Assembly: GCA_016210805.1 (NCBI GenBank)
Contig: JACQTL010000319.1
Location: 1-15,412, forward strand
DNA: 15,412 nt
Direction of reading: 5' to 3'
DNA from: Actinomycetota bacterium
GTDB lineage: Bacteria > Actinomycetota > UBA4738 > G016210805
Shown here: one piece after another, positions 7,919 through 15,171 of the stretch
How the letters are laid out: the number at the start of each line of letters is the position of its first letter
Position numbering within the stretch: the first letter of the stretch is position 1
The notes under the pieces: model-generated
The model's input: only the letters and a program-made list of their open reading frames with translations
Databases searched by the model: none
Told to the model about the DNA's origin: nothing
Position numbers and translations under genes: made by a program

Positions 7919-8120
7919 CGCCTGCCTCCCATGCCGGAGAGCTGCTCGTGCTTCGATGCAGCGATGCTGCCCGGCGGTCCGGAGGCCTCCAAGGCCGAAA
8001 GACCCCCCGGGACGGGGACCCCAAGCCGTCCGATCGGTCCGTCACGGCCCGCCGGTTTGGGAGGGGCCGTGCGGTGAGAGAAAACCTGTACAAGCCCGCA
8101 CAGGAGGAGGGGTCGAACCG
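7919..8120. promoter_or_regulatory. Divergent control region between the respiratory genes and the LVIVD gene
   Basis: These 202 bases separate two divergent start codons, so they should hold promoters for both directions. Structure seen: a 5-base inverted repeat GCAGC-GAT-GCTGC (7958-7970) in the leader of the Fe-S subunit gene; a perfect palindrome GGAGGCCTCC (7981-7990); a purine/A-rich patch GAGAGAAAACCTGTACAAG (8076-8094); and arms GTGCGG (8069-8074) and CCGCAC (8096-8101), which end right before the AGGAGGAGG ribosome site (8102-8110) of the plus-strand gene. I could not place a convincing -35/-10 pair on either strand. No coding sequence is supported here. Confidence 0.45.
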
Positions 8121-9503
8121 ATGATCCGCCCGCGCTCCGCCTTCATCGCCTTCGCCGCGCTCGCCCTGCTGGCCGGGGCGCCGCCCGCGGCCCTGGCCCA
8201 CGAGGTCGACCACGCCGACCACGCCGCAGCCGGGAATCCGATGGCCACGGCCGTGCTGTCTGGCGCCGAGCTCGTCGACTCGGACGGCGGCACCACCGGC
8301 GGCCATGTGACCCGCCAGGGGAACCGGCTCTACGTCGGCGCGTACGGCCTCGGGTTCCGCATCTTCGACGTGTCCAACCGGGAGAACCCGGTCGAGATCG
8401 GCGGCTATCTCCCGGGGAACCGGGCCGACGCCGTGCCGGACGCCGCGACGTACCGGGTCAAGGGGAAGACGAGGCACCTCGCGGTGCTGAACGGCACCCG
8501 CCGGACGACGTTCACGCAGGAGACCCGGACCGACCGGTCGGAGTTCCTGGACGTCACCGACCCCGCGAACCCGATCCTCCTCGCCGAGTTCGTCGGCCAG
8601 GAGGACGGCGAGGCCCACAACGGCGACATCGTGGATCAGCGGCGGCTCTGGCTGCCGTCCGGAGGGGCCGGCCCCGACGGGATCAACGGCCTGCGGATCT
8701 ACGACCTCCGCCCGACGATCAGGACGCCCGCCGCCAAGTGCCGACCCGCGGACGCCGACAACCCCTGCGCGCCGGTGCGGCTGTTCAACGGGAACCCGGT
8801 GGCCCTGTGGGAGAGCTCGCCGTTCCGCCAGGGCCGGCCGGTGGGGGCGGCCTTCACCCACACGCACGACGTCTCGGTCTACGTGGGGCACCCCGTGCGG
8901 ATGGGCGGGAAGACCGTCAAGCGAGACATCGTCCTGCTCGCCGAGGGCGGGAGCTACGCGAACGACGCCGGGAACACCGGCAGCGTGTTCGTGATCGACA
9001 TCACCGACCCCCGGAAGCCGGTGGTGCTGCTCCGGTGGATGCACGAGACCGGTCCGGACCACCACCCGATCCGGTACCACCACGAGGCCCAGTTCCTGGA
9101 GAGCGACCCCCGGCTGATGCTGGTCACCGACGAGGATCTCCACCACCCCTGCGGCGAGGACGGCGGCGACCCCGTCGACACCGCCGGCGGGGGCGTGGTG
9201 GCCGTGCGGCTCTCGGCCGACCTCGCCGACGCGACCGAGTTCTCGGAGTGGTTCATCCCGCTCGGCACGCCGGCGCCCGTGTGCTCGGTGCACGTCATGT
9301 CGACCCGGGGGAGCCTGATGGCGTTCGGCTCGTACAACGCCGGGCTCCAGGTGGTCGACTTCGCCGACCCGGCCAACCCCGTGCGGGTGGCCGAGGCGAT
9401 CATGCCGGGCACCACGGCCTGGGGCGCGCTCTGGTACGGGGACGTGATCTACATCGGCGACATGACCCGGGGCCTCGACACCTTCCGGTACACGGGAGGC
9501 TAG
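8121..9503 (+). CDS. Secreted LVIVD-repeat beta-propeller protein
   Basis: This is a 460-residue protein. The ATG at 8121 is preceded by AGGAGGAGG, and the frame then opens directly with a Sec signal peptide (residues 1-26, cleavage after ALA), so longer upstream starts are rejected. The mature end is histidine-rich (HEVDHADHA). Four segments match the LVIVD pattern of a strand followed by D-x-x-NP or D-P-x-x-P: about 78-96, 141-157, 289-306 and 408-427. This suggests a beta-propeller exported from the cell. Four cysteines (207, 216, 344, 388) could form disulfides. Histidine groups at 246-249, 314-315, 320-321 and 341-342 might bind a metal. LVIVD proteins have no general assigned function; they are thought to act in surface binding or as secreted scaffold proteins. 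It is divergent from the respiratory pair, and any functional link is unproven. Confidence 0.88.
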   Translation: MIRPRSAFIAFAALALLAGAPPAALAHEVDHADHAAAGNPMATAVLSGAELVDSDGGTTGGHVTRQGNRLYVGAYGLGFRIFDVSNRENPVEIGGYLPGNRADAVPDAATYRVKGKTRHLAVLNGTRRTTFTQETRTDRSEFLDVTDPANPILLAEFVGQEDGEAHNGDIVDQRRLWLPSGGAGPDGINGLRIYDLRPTIRTPAAKCRPADADNPCAPVRLFNGNPVALWESSPFRQGRPVGAAFTHTHDVSVYVGHPVRMGGKTVKRDIVLLAEGGSYANDAGNTGSVFVIDITDPRKPVVLLRWMHETGPDHHPIRYHHEAQFLESDPRLMLVTDEDLHHPCGEDGGDPVDTAGGGVVAVRLSADLADATEFSEWFIPLGTPAPVCSVHVMSTRGSLMAFGSYNAGLQVVDFADPANPVRVAEAIMPGTTAWGALWYGDVIYIGDMTRGLDTFRYTGG

Positions 9504-10279
9504 GCGCCGTCCAGCGCCGCGAAGCGGGCGTCGGCCGGGACCTCGATCCCGAACGCCGTTCGCAGCAGGGGGACGACCTCGTCCCTGGCGAGCTCGCGAT
9601 CCTCGACGCGATCCCCGTCGGTCACCGTGTAGGTGAGGTCCCGGAGCACGTGGGTGGCCTCCGCCGTCTGGCGCTGGGCGGTCAGCCTGGTCACGAAGCC
9701 GCTCGACGGGTGGGTGCTGGTGAACCAGTTCGCCATCTCGAAGTCGATCGGGTGGCGGGCCTCGGGCACGAACGCGTACTGGTCCTCCCAGGCCTCGCCG
9801 CGGTGGAGTTGCAGGACGCGGCCCCCGTCCTCGTGGGCCAGCCGGTACGTCCTCCCGTTCTGGACGTGCTCCTCTTCGTCCATCGCGATCGGCTCCAGGG
9901 GGCCGTCGGCGCCGAACCCGACGTCGGCGAGCCACCCGGCGCCGTCGAGGCGCACCACGAGCACCATGTGGGTGCGCGGCCGGATCGCCGTCGCACCGGC
10001 CCGCACGCGGGCCTCGCAGGGGATGGGCTCGAACCCGATGGCCCGCAGGACGTGCATGAACAGGGTGTTGTGCTCGAAGCAGTAGCCGCCCCGCCGCCGC
10101 CCGACCAGCTTGTCCTCCAGGCTCTCGAGATCCAGGCGGATGGGCAGCCCCATCTGGATGTCCAGGTTCTCGAAGGGGATGGCCGTTGCGTGGGCCAGGT
10201 GGACTCCGCGGAGGGTGGGGACGTCCACCGCGAGCGGGCCCTCGTACCCGACCCGGGCCAGGTACGCGGGGAGGTCCAT
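9500..10279 (-). CDS. nat: Arylamine N-acetyltransferase
   Basis: This 259-residue cytoplasmic enzyme of the NAT family transfers an acyl group from acyl-CoA to arylamines or hydrazines through a cysteine intermediate. The catalytic triad is visible: Cys67 in RRGGYCFEHN, His104 in RPRTHMVL and Asp119 in LADVGFG. PFENLD (35-40) is the usual N-terminal signature, and the length suits the family. The ATG at 10279 gives the typical MDLPAYLARVGY opening. An in-frame GTG at 10300 would add seven residues, and neither start has a strong ribosome site. The gene follows the small membrane-protein gene closely on the same strand, so it is probably in one transcript. Its stop (TAG, 9502-9500) shares bases with the stop of the convergent LVIVD gene. 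The physiological substrate is unknown. Confidence 0.93.
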   Translation of the reverse strand: MDLPAYLARVGYEGPLAVDVPTLRGVHLAHATAIPFENLDIQMGLPIRLDLESLEDKLVGRRRGGYCFEHNTLFMHVLRAIGFEPIPCEARVRAGATAIRPRTHMVLVVRLDGAGWLADVGFGADGPLEPIAMDEEEHVQNGRTYRLAHEDGGRVLQLHRGEAWEDQYAFVPEARHPIDFEMANWFTSTHPSSGFVTRLTAQRQTAEATHVLRDLTYTVTDGDRVEDRELARDEVVPLLRTAFGIEVPADARFAALDGA

Positions 10280-10308
10280 CGCCCGCTCGCTGGACGTCAC
10301 GGGGCAGT

Positions 10309-10758
10309 CTAGGCGGGCTGGACGGCCAGCTGCTCCCCGGGGGTCAGGCAGGGGACCTCGTGCATGCGGTGGTCGTGGCGGACCACCAGCCTGGTCCCGT
10401 CGGCGAGCTCGGGCTCGTTCCGGCAGTGGGAGATGCCCTGGGCATCGGGCTCGCAGTTCTCGTCGGTGAGGACGGTCGCCATGGTGGGCCCGCCCGGCAT
10501 CGACCCTTCCATCAGGGTGGCGTGGAGGGGGCCGCCGACCGTGGAGATGTCCCCGTTGGCGTCGGCCCGGAGCATCAGGGTCCGGAGGGAGGCGGTCTCG
10601 GGGTCCACGTCCCCGGCCTGGGAGGTCGGAGCGGTGTCGCCGGTCCGCGACCCGGGCGAGCCGTCCCCGGACGTCACCACGGCCACCACCACGAGGGCCA
10701 CCCCCACCGCGGCGAGCCCCGCGATCGCGAGCTTCGGTATCCAGCCTTTCCGCTCCAC
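10309..10758 (-). CDS. Membrane-anchored extracytoplasmic protein of unknown function, rich in Cys/His/Met
   Basis: This is a 149-residue protein starting at GTG 10758, with AGGAGGAG about 6 bases upstream. The N-terminus is a basic tip (RKGWIPK) followed by one hydrophobic helix at about 9-29. A Ser/Gly/Asp-rich spacer to about 55 and an outer domain follow, so it is probably a single-pass anchor with the domain outside. The outer domain has three cysteines (102, 112, 137), histidines at 79, 111, 128, 130 and 133, and several methionines. Most of these cluster in NCEPDAQGISHCRNE and RHDHRMHEVPCLTPGE. No family is recognised. The residue mix would suit metal binding or a disulfide, but that is speculation. 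It sits between the cyclase gene (102-base gap holding a hairpin) and the N-acetyltransferase gene. Confidence 0.8.
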   Translation of the reverse strand: MERKGWIPKLAIAGLAAVGVALVVVAVVTSGDGSPGSRTGDTAPTSQAGDVDPETASLRTLMLRADANGDISTVGGPLHATLMEGSMPGGPTMATVLTDENCEPDAQGISHCRNEPELADGTRLVVRHDHRMHEVPCLTPGEQLAVQPA

Positions 10759-10827
10759 GTCGTCTCCTCCTCGCTGGCGACCCCCGTGAGGATGGAGGTC
10801 GAGCGATGGCGCTCTCAGGGGAGGAAG

Positions 10828-10856
10828 GCCCGCCCGGGGAGGGTCCTTCGGCGGGC
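10828..10856 (-). terminator. Possible terminator hairpin after the cyclase gene
   Basis: GCCCGCC (10828-10834) and GGCGGGC (10850-10856) are a perfect 7-base inverted repeat with a 15-base loop, beginning four bases beyond the cyclase stop codon (10863-10861). There is no T-run after it on the minus strand, so rho-independent termination would be weak. It may separate the cyclase transcript from the two genes downstream. Confidence 0.35.
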
Positions 10857-10860
10857 AGGC

Positions 10861-13800
10861 TCAGGAGGCGGGGACGGTGATCCGGGCGTCGAGCCGCTCC
10901 AGCCACGGGCGGGCCCCGAGGCGGGCGAAGGTCTCCCTGGCCTCGGCGGCGAGCTCCGCGGCGGCCTCGGTCGAGCCCCGGCCCGCGAGCCACTCCGCGT
11001 GCTCGGCCAGGGCCACGGCGAGGTGGTAGGGCCAGCCCATCTCCCGGAACATGCCCGCGCCGGCCTTGAACCCGGCCTCGGCGCCTTCGGCGTCCCCGAG
11101 CGCAGCGGCCAGGCGGCCTCGGAGCCGGGCCCGGTGGGCCCGGACGTACTGGCGGACGTGCCCGGGAGGGGCGTCCCCCACCACCCGGACCAGGTCCTCC
11201 GCCCGCTCGAGGTCGCCGATGGCGAGCGCGGCCTCCACCGCGGTGACCCACGACTGGCGGACCGCGCTGTGGTTCAGCGAGAGGTCACCCCGCCGGGCCA
11301 GGCCCCGCTCGGCGGCCTCCAGGGCCTCCTCGTTCCGGCCGCGGGCCAGCAGCACCATGGCCTGGATGTTCGCCATGGCCGCCTCGGCCTGTACGTCGGT
11401 GGTCTCCTTCGGCCGCATCCAGTCCTGGGCGAGGACCTCCTCGGCGGCGTCGAGCTCACCGTGAGCGAGGTGCATCTCGATCCTGGTCCACCCGGCGATG
11501 GAGGTGGCGGTCGCGGCCCCCGGCTCGTCGACGGGATCGGGGATCTGGGCGGCCGTGAGGAGGGCCTCGTCCCAGCGTCCCGCAAGGAAGTGCGATGCGG
11601 CGAGATGGCCGAGCAGCCACCACTCCGCCCACCGGATCCCGAACCGGCGGGCCAGGGCGATCCCCGCGGTCTGGTGGGCCACGGCGTCCTCGAGGCGGTC
11701 GAGCTCTCCCATCAGGTTGGAGAGGTTCACGTAGGCCCGGGCCGCCGCGGTGGGGACGTCGTGCTCCAGCGCCACCTCGAGGGCGTGCTTGAGCAGGGCC
11801 TGGGCCTCCTCGAACCGGCCCCGGGCCAGGAGGGCCAGGTGCTTCGTGTTCAGGGCCTGGGCGATCGTCTCCGGGAGCCACAGGGCCTCGGCGGTGGAGA
11901 GGGCCAGGTCGGCAAGCTCGATCGTCCGGTTCGGGTGGCCGCTGAAGAAATGCAGGCGCGCGGCCTCGGCGGCGAGCACGGCCACGTCCGCGTCGGGCCC
12001 TTCCTCGGACAGGACCTCGAAGGACTCCTCCACCAGCTCCAGCGCCTCCGCCAGGCGTCCGAGGGACCAGAGGGCCTCCGCCTGCCGCGCCGAGACGCGC
12101 GCCGCCGGGTGGGTGAGCCCGGCCTCGCGGAAGAGGCGGGCGGACTCCACGAACATCGCCTGGCCCTCGTCGCTCCGTCCGGCCCGGACGGCCACGATCC
12201 CGCCCGACTCGAGGAGGCCGGCCCGGTCCACCGGATCCTCCGCGAGCTCGGCCGCCTGTTCGTAGTACCGCCTGGCCTCCTCGTTCGCGGCGAGGGACTC
12301 GGCCCGGCGGCCGGCCCGGACCAGAGCGCCACGCGCCCGGGCCCGGATCTCCCCGGCGTCGGGGGCGTCGGGGACGGCATCGTTGGCCTGGAGCAGGTGG
12401 GCGGCCAGGACCTCGACGATCTCGTCCTCGTCGTAGCCGCTCTCCCGCTGGAGGTGCTCGGCCGCGGCCAGGTGGCGGGCCCGACGCTCCCGGCGGGAGA
12501 GGGTCTCGTAGGCCACCCGCTTCACCAGGTCCTGGAGGAACCCGTACTGGCCGCGCTCCGGCGAGCGGGGGTCGGCCTGGAGGGAGAGGACCTCCTTGCG
12601 GACCAGCGACGAGAGGAGCGGCTCCACCTCCGATCCGGGGACGTCGGAGAGGTACGAGACCGCCTGGACCGTGAACGTCTTGCCGAGCACGGCGGCGTCC
12701 TGGAGCACGCGCCGCTCCTGCTCGGAGAGCCCGTCGAGGCGCGCGGCGATGAGCGCATGCAGGGTCTCGGGGACCTCCAGGTCGGCCACGGGACCGGTGG
12801 TCCGGTACTCGTTCCCCTCCAGGGCGAGGAGGCCCCGGTCGATCAGCATGCGAACGGTCTCCACGGCGTACAGGGGAACGCCCTCCGCCCGGTCCAGGAT
12901 CCGGTCGCGGAGCTCGGGCGGGAGTCCGGGGACCAGCCCGGCCAGGAGCCGCTCCATCGCCTCGGGGGACAGCGGCTCGAGGTAGAGCGAGGTGTAGCTC
13001 CTCGTTCCGGTTCCCCAGGAGGGGTGGCGCTCGAGGATCTCCGGGCGGGCCAGGGCCAGCACGAACAGGGGGTGGTTGCGGGACCAGTCCAGGAGGTACT
13101 CGATGAAGTCCACCAGGGCCGGCTCGGCCCACTGCATGTCCTCGAACACCAGGATGGTGGGGTACTCGGCGGCCAGGCGCTCGAAGAACAGCCGAGCCGC
13201 GGCGAACAGGTCCTCCCGCTCCCGGACGGCGCGCTCCTCCAGGCCCAGGATGTGGGCCAGGCGGGGCTCGACCCACCGCCGCTCCTCCGGGTCGGGGAGG
13301 TGCTCCTCCAGGGACCGGGCGAGCTTCTCGGCGGCCTGGGCGGAGGGCTCGGCCTCGGCGATCCCGGCGCGCTGGCGGATCATCTCGGCCAGGGCCCAGT
13401 ACGTGACCCCCTCGCCGTAGGCCAGCGAGCGGCCCCGGTGCCAGTAGGCCGTGTCCGCCAGTCCGTCCACGTACTTGAAGAACTCCCACGACAGGCGGGA
13501 CTTGCCGATACCGGCGATCCCCACCACCGAGACCATGTGGGCCTTCCTCTCCTCGGCGGAGTCGTGGAACATCTCCTTGACCAGGCGGAGCTCGCGGTCC
13601 CGGCCCACGAAGGGCGCCTCCAGGCCGGTGGACCGGAGGGCGCCGCCTCGCCCGCCGATCACGCGGAGGGCCCGGTGCAGGGGCGTGGGCTCGGTGCGTC
13701 CCTTCAGGAGGTGGGTCCCGGCGTCCTCGTAGATCACCGCGGCCTCGGTGGCCCGCCGGGTGGCGTCGCCGACCAGGACGGTCCCCGGCTCGGCCAGGGA

Positions 13801-14418
13801 CTGGATGCGGGAGGCGGTGTTCACGAGATCGCCGGCCACCATCCCCTGGCCCTCGGCGCCGATCGTGACGGCGGCCTCTCCGGTGAGCACGCCCCCCCGG
13901 GCCCGGAGCTCGGGGGCCCCGACCTCCGACCCGAGGTCGGACACGGCCTGGCCCAGGTCGAGCGCGGCCCGGACGGCCCGCTCGGCGTCGTCCTCCTGGG
14001 CCACCGGAGCTCCCCAGATGGCCATCACCGCGTCTCCGATGAACTTCTCGACCGTACCGCCGTACCGGGCGATGAGGCGGCGGCAGGTGTCGAAGTACCG
14101 GGTCAGGAGGTCGCGGGTCTCCTCCGGGTCCCGCTGCTCGGAGAGCGTGGTGAACCCGACCAGGTCCGCGAACAGGACCGAGACCAGGCGCCGCTCGGCG
14201 CGGGGAGCCGCGCCCCCGTCCTCGGAGCCAGGGCCGGTCCCCGGGGCGGCGGTGGCCGCGGCGACTTCCTGGAGCGGTGCCCCGCACTCCCCGCAGAACT
14301 TCACGTTCGGCGGGTTCGGGGTCCCGCACGTGGCGCACACGAGCGCGAGGCTCTGCCCGCACTCCCCGCAGAACTTCCGCCCCGCCTCGTTCTCGGACCC
14401 ACACCGCGGACAGATCAC
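10861..14418 (-). CDS. Zinc-ribbon / class III nucleotidyl cyclase / AAA ATPase / TPR regulatory protein
   Basis: This 1185-residue protein starts at GTG 14418, with GGGAGG 5 bases upstream. Two zinc ribbons open it (Cys3, 6, 17, 20 and Cys28, 31, 42, 45). Residues about 75-235 form a class III cyclase domain: the metal aspartates are Asp85 (FADLVGFT) and Asp129 (KFIGDAVMA), and the transition-state pair is Asn200/Arg204 (NTASR). Lys125 and Asp197 sit at the purine-selecting positions, favouring ATP and hence cAMP. An AAA/STAND-like ATPase follows, with Walker A GIAGIGKS (300-307) and Walker B ILVFEDMQW (422-430). The remainder to the C-terminus is helical repeats of TPR character. Such proteins are common in actinobacteria and are thought to couple ligand or partner sensing by the TPR/ATPase part to cyclase output. 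The ligand and the cellular role are unknown. It is the first gene of the leftward group. Confidence 0.93.
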   Translation of the reverse strand: MICPRCGSENEAGRKFCGECGQSLALVCATCGTPNPPNVKFCGECGAPLQEVAAATAAPGTGPGSEDGGAAPRAERRLVSVLFADLVGFTTLSEQRDPEETRDLLTRYFDTCRRLIARYGGTVEKFIGDAVMAIWGAPVAQEDDAERAVRAALDLGQAVSDLGSEVGAPELRARGGVLTGEAAVTIGAEGQGMVAGDLVNTASRIQSLAEPGTVLVGDATRRATEAAVIYEDAGTHLLKGRTEPTPLHRALRVIGGRGGALRSTGLEAPFVGRDRELRLVKEMFHDSAEERKAHMVSVVGIAGIGKSRLSWEFFKYVDGLADTAYWHRGRSLAYGEGVTYWALAEMIRQRAGIAEAEPSAQAAEKLARSLEEHLPDPEERRWVEPRLAHILGLEERAVREREDLFAAARLFFERLAAEYPTILVFEDMQWAEPALVDFIEYLLDWSRNHPLFVLALARPEILERHPSWGTGTRSYTSLYLEPLSPEAMERLLAGLVPGLPPELRDRILDRAEGVPLYAVETVRMLIDRGLLALEGNEYRTTGPVADLEVPETLHALIAARLDGLSEQERRVLQDAAVLGKTFTVQAVSYLSDVPGSEVEPLLSSLVRKEVLSLQADPRSPERGQYGFLQDLVKRVAYETLSRRERRARHLAAAEHLQRESGYDEDEIVEVLAAHLLQANDAVPDAPDAGEIRARARGALVRAGRRAESLAANEEARRYYEQAAELAEDPVDRAGLLESGGIVAVRAGRSDEGQAMFVESARLFREAGLTHPAARVSARQAEALWSLGRLAEALELVEESFEVLSEEGPDADVAVLAAEAARLHFFSGHPNRTIELADLALSTAEALWLPETIAQALNTKHLALLARGRFEEAQALLKHALEVALEHDVPTAAARAYVNLSNLMGELDRLEDAVAHQTAGIALARRFGIRWAEWWLLGHLAASHFLAGRWDEALLTAAQIPDPVDEPGAATATSIAGWTRIEMHLAHGELDAAEEVLAQDWMRPKETTDVQAEAAMANIQAMVLLARGRNEEALEAAERGLARRGDLSLNHSAVRQSWVTAVEAALAIGDLERAEDLVRVVGDAPPGHVRQYVRAHRARLRGRLAAALGDAEGAEAGFKAGAGMFREMGWPYHLAVALAEHAEWLAGRGSTEAAAELAAEARETFARLGARPWLERLDARITVPAS

Positions 14419-14584
14419 CCGAGCCTCCCGCCGGCAAGCCGACCGCGAAGAGCGTAGCCGCCGGACGAGCCTGCGGTACAGACGAACGACACTCCGTGAA
14501 CATGGTCCCGCTCAGTCGGTAGGCACGCCTTGGGAGGCCAGCGACGGACATCTCGCCCCTGGATCGGCTGCATAAGGTTTGAGG

Positions 14585-14590
14585 TATATA
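14585..14590 (+). promoter_or_regulatory. Candidate -10 box for a leaderless transcript
   Basis: TATATA lies 8 bases before the ATG at 14599, in a locally AT-rich patch that stands out from the GC-rich surroundings. A -10 box at this distance would start transcription at or next to the ATG, as in leaderless actinobacterial mRNAs. No convincing -35 element is seen. Confidence 0.3.
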
Positions 14591-14598
14591 GGCGTTGG

Positions 14599-14833
14599 AT
14601 GGCTAGCCGCAGGAACTTCAAGGAGCTGCGTTCCGCCATCGAACCGGATCCTCGCCGGCGCCCTTGGGGTCTCTCAGGCGAACGTCTCACGGGTCGAGCG
14701 GGAGGGTGACGTCTATCTCTCCACCCTCCGGAACTACGTCTCGGCGCTCGGAGGCAAGCTCGAGCTCCGAGCGGTGTTCCCCGACGAGGGTGGCAGGGTC
14801 GTGCCGATCCGCAGATCGAAGGAAGGTGAAACG
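14599..14833 (+). pseudogene. Broken XRE-type (HigA-like) antitoxin gene with internal deletion and frameshift
   Basis: ATG at 14599 begins a frame reading MASRRNFKELRSAIEPDPRRR, the typical opening of HigA-like helix-turn-helix antitoxins, but this frame stops at 14707-14709. The rest of the family continues in another frame from about 14648: ILAGALGVSQANVSRVE, then a DVYLSTLRNYVSALGG stretch and a LELRAVFPDE end. Intact relatives have roughly 30 more residues between these parts, including the first helices of the DNA-binding domain. A deletion that also shifted the frame, with its junction at about 14641-14660, explains this. The second frame has no stop and runs on into the small basic protein. 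No toxin gene is visible upstream in the 180 bases before it. Codons are less GC-biased than in neighbouring genes. A programmed frameshift cannot be excluded but would not restore the missing helices. Confidence 0.6.
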
Positions 14834-14980
14834 ATGGCGGGGTCTCGGAAGACAGGTGCCAAGGCGGCGAAGGCTGCCTCGAAGGTGCTCCGAGACGGCC
14901 GAACCGGCAAGTCCTCGAAGTCGGCCGCGGGGAGCGCCCTGAGTCAGCGGGCGCCCAAGCGATCCTCGAAGAAGAAGTGA
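14834..14980 (+). CDS. Small basic Lys/Ala/Ser-rich protein
   Basis: This 48-residue protein starts at ATG 14834, preceded by AAGGAAGGTG at good spacing, which is why I separate it from the in-frame antitoxin remnant upstream. It is strongly basic, made of short KAAKAASK-type stretches, the motif SAAGSALSQR and a KRSSKKK tail. I recognise the ASKVLRD...AGSALSQR pattern from many small bacterial proteins of unknown function, but know no formal family name. The tail and composition would suit nucleic-acid binding, which is only inference. Its TGA stop (14978-14980) overlaps the GTG of the next gene. Translation from upstream without a stop would instead give one 133-residue fused product. Confidence 0.6.
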   Translation: MAGSRKTGAKAAKAASKVLRDGRTGKSSKSAAGSALSQRAPKRSSKKK

Positions 14981-15171
14981 ACGACCAGGAACGAGGCGTT
15001 TCCAGCAGGCTCGACCGGATGGAGGCGGCGGCCCGGGCGGAACGGCTACGCAGATCTCAGGCCTACGGGACCCGGCGGTCGGCCGAGCGCGGTATCTCCG
15101 TGGAGGACATCCAGGCCGTCGTCGACCGGGTGCTCCACCCGCGCGGCGGGGAAGTGGAGGAGAGCCGGTGA
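14977..15171 (+). CDS. Small charged protein of unknown function
   Basis: This 64-residue protein starts at GTG 14977 within a GTGA overlap with the preceding stop, and ends in a second GTGA overlap with msrB. The ribosome site upstream is weak (GAAGAAGAA), so translational coupling is likely. An internal ATG at 15019 is a less favoured start. The first half is a charged Arg/Ala helix (about 9-38). The second half, RGISVEDIQAVVDRVLHP, looks like a short two-helix unit. There is no signal peptide, no cysteine and no membrane segment. I do not recognise a family. Its placement between a small basic protein and msrB gives no clear functional hint. Confidence 0.6.
   Translation: MNDQERGVSSRLDRMEAAARAERLRRSQAYGTRRSAERGISVEDIQAVVDRVLHPRGGEVEESR

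Noticed and set aside
7146..8120. In-frame upstream extension of the LVIVD protein by 325 codons
   Set aside because: The extension is antisense to the Fe-S subunit and would bury the signal peptide; a strong ribosome site directly precedes the ATG at 8121.
6627..9935. A 1102-codon minus-strand open frame across the LVIVD gene
   Set aside because: It runs antisense to the LVIVD gene, which has a signal peptide and repeats, and out of frame through the Fe-S subunit; it has no motif of its own.
10280..11251. In-frame N-terminal extension of the N-acetyltransferase
   Set aside because: The extension overlaps two other minus-strand genes in a different frame and is low-complexity; the family N-terminus begins at the ATG at 10279.
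10186..14457. A 1423-codon plus-strand open frame across the cyclase gene
   Set aside because: It is antisense to a protein with zinc ribbons, cyclase motifs and Walker motifs; its own translation has only low-complexity Gly/Arg/Glu/Val-rich sequence.
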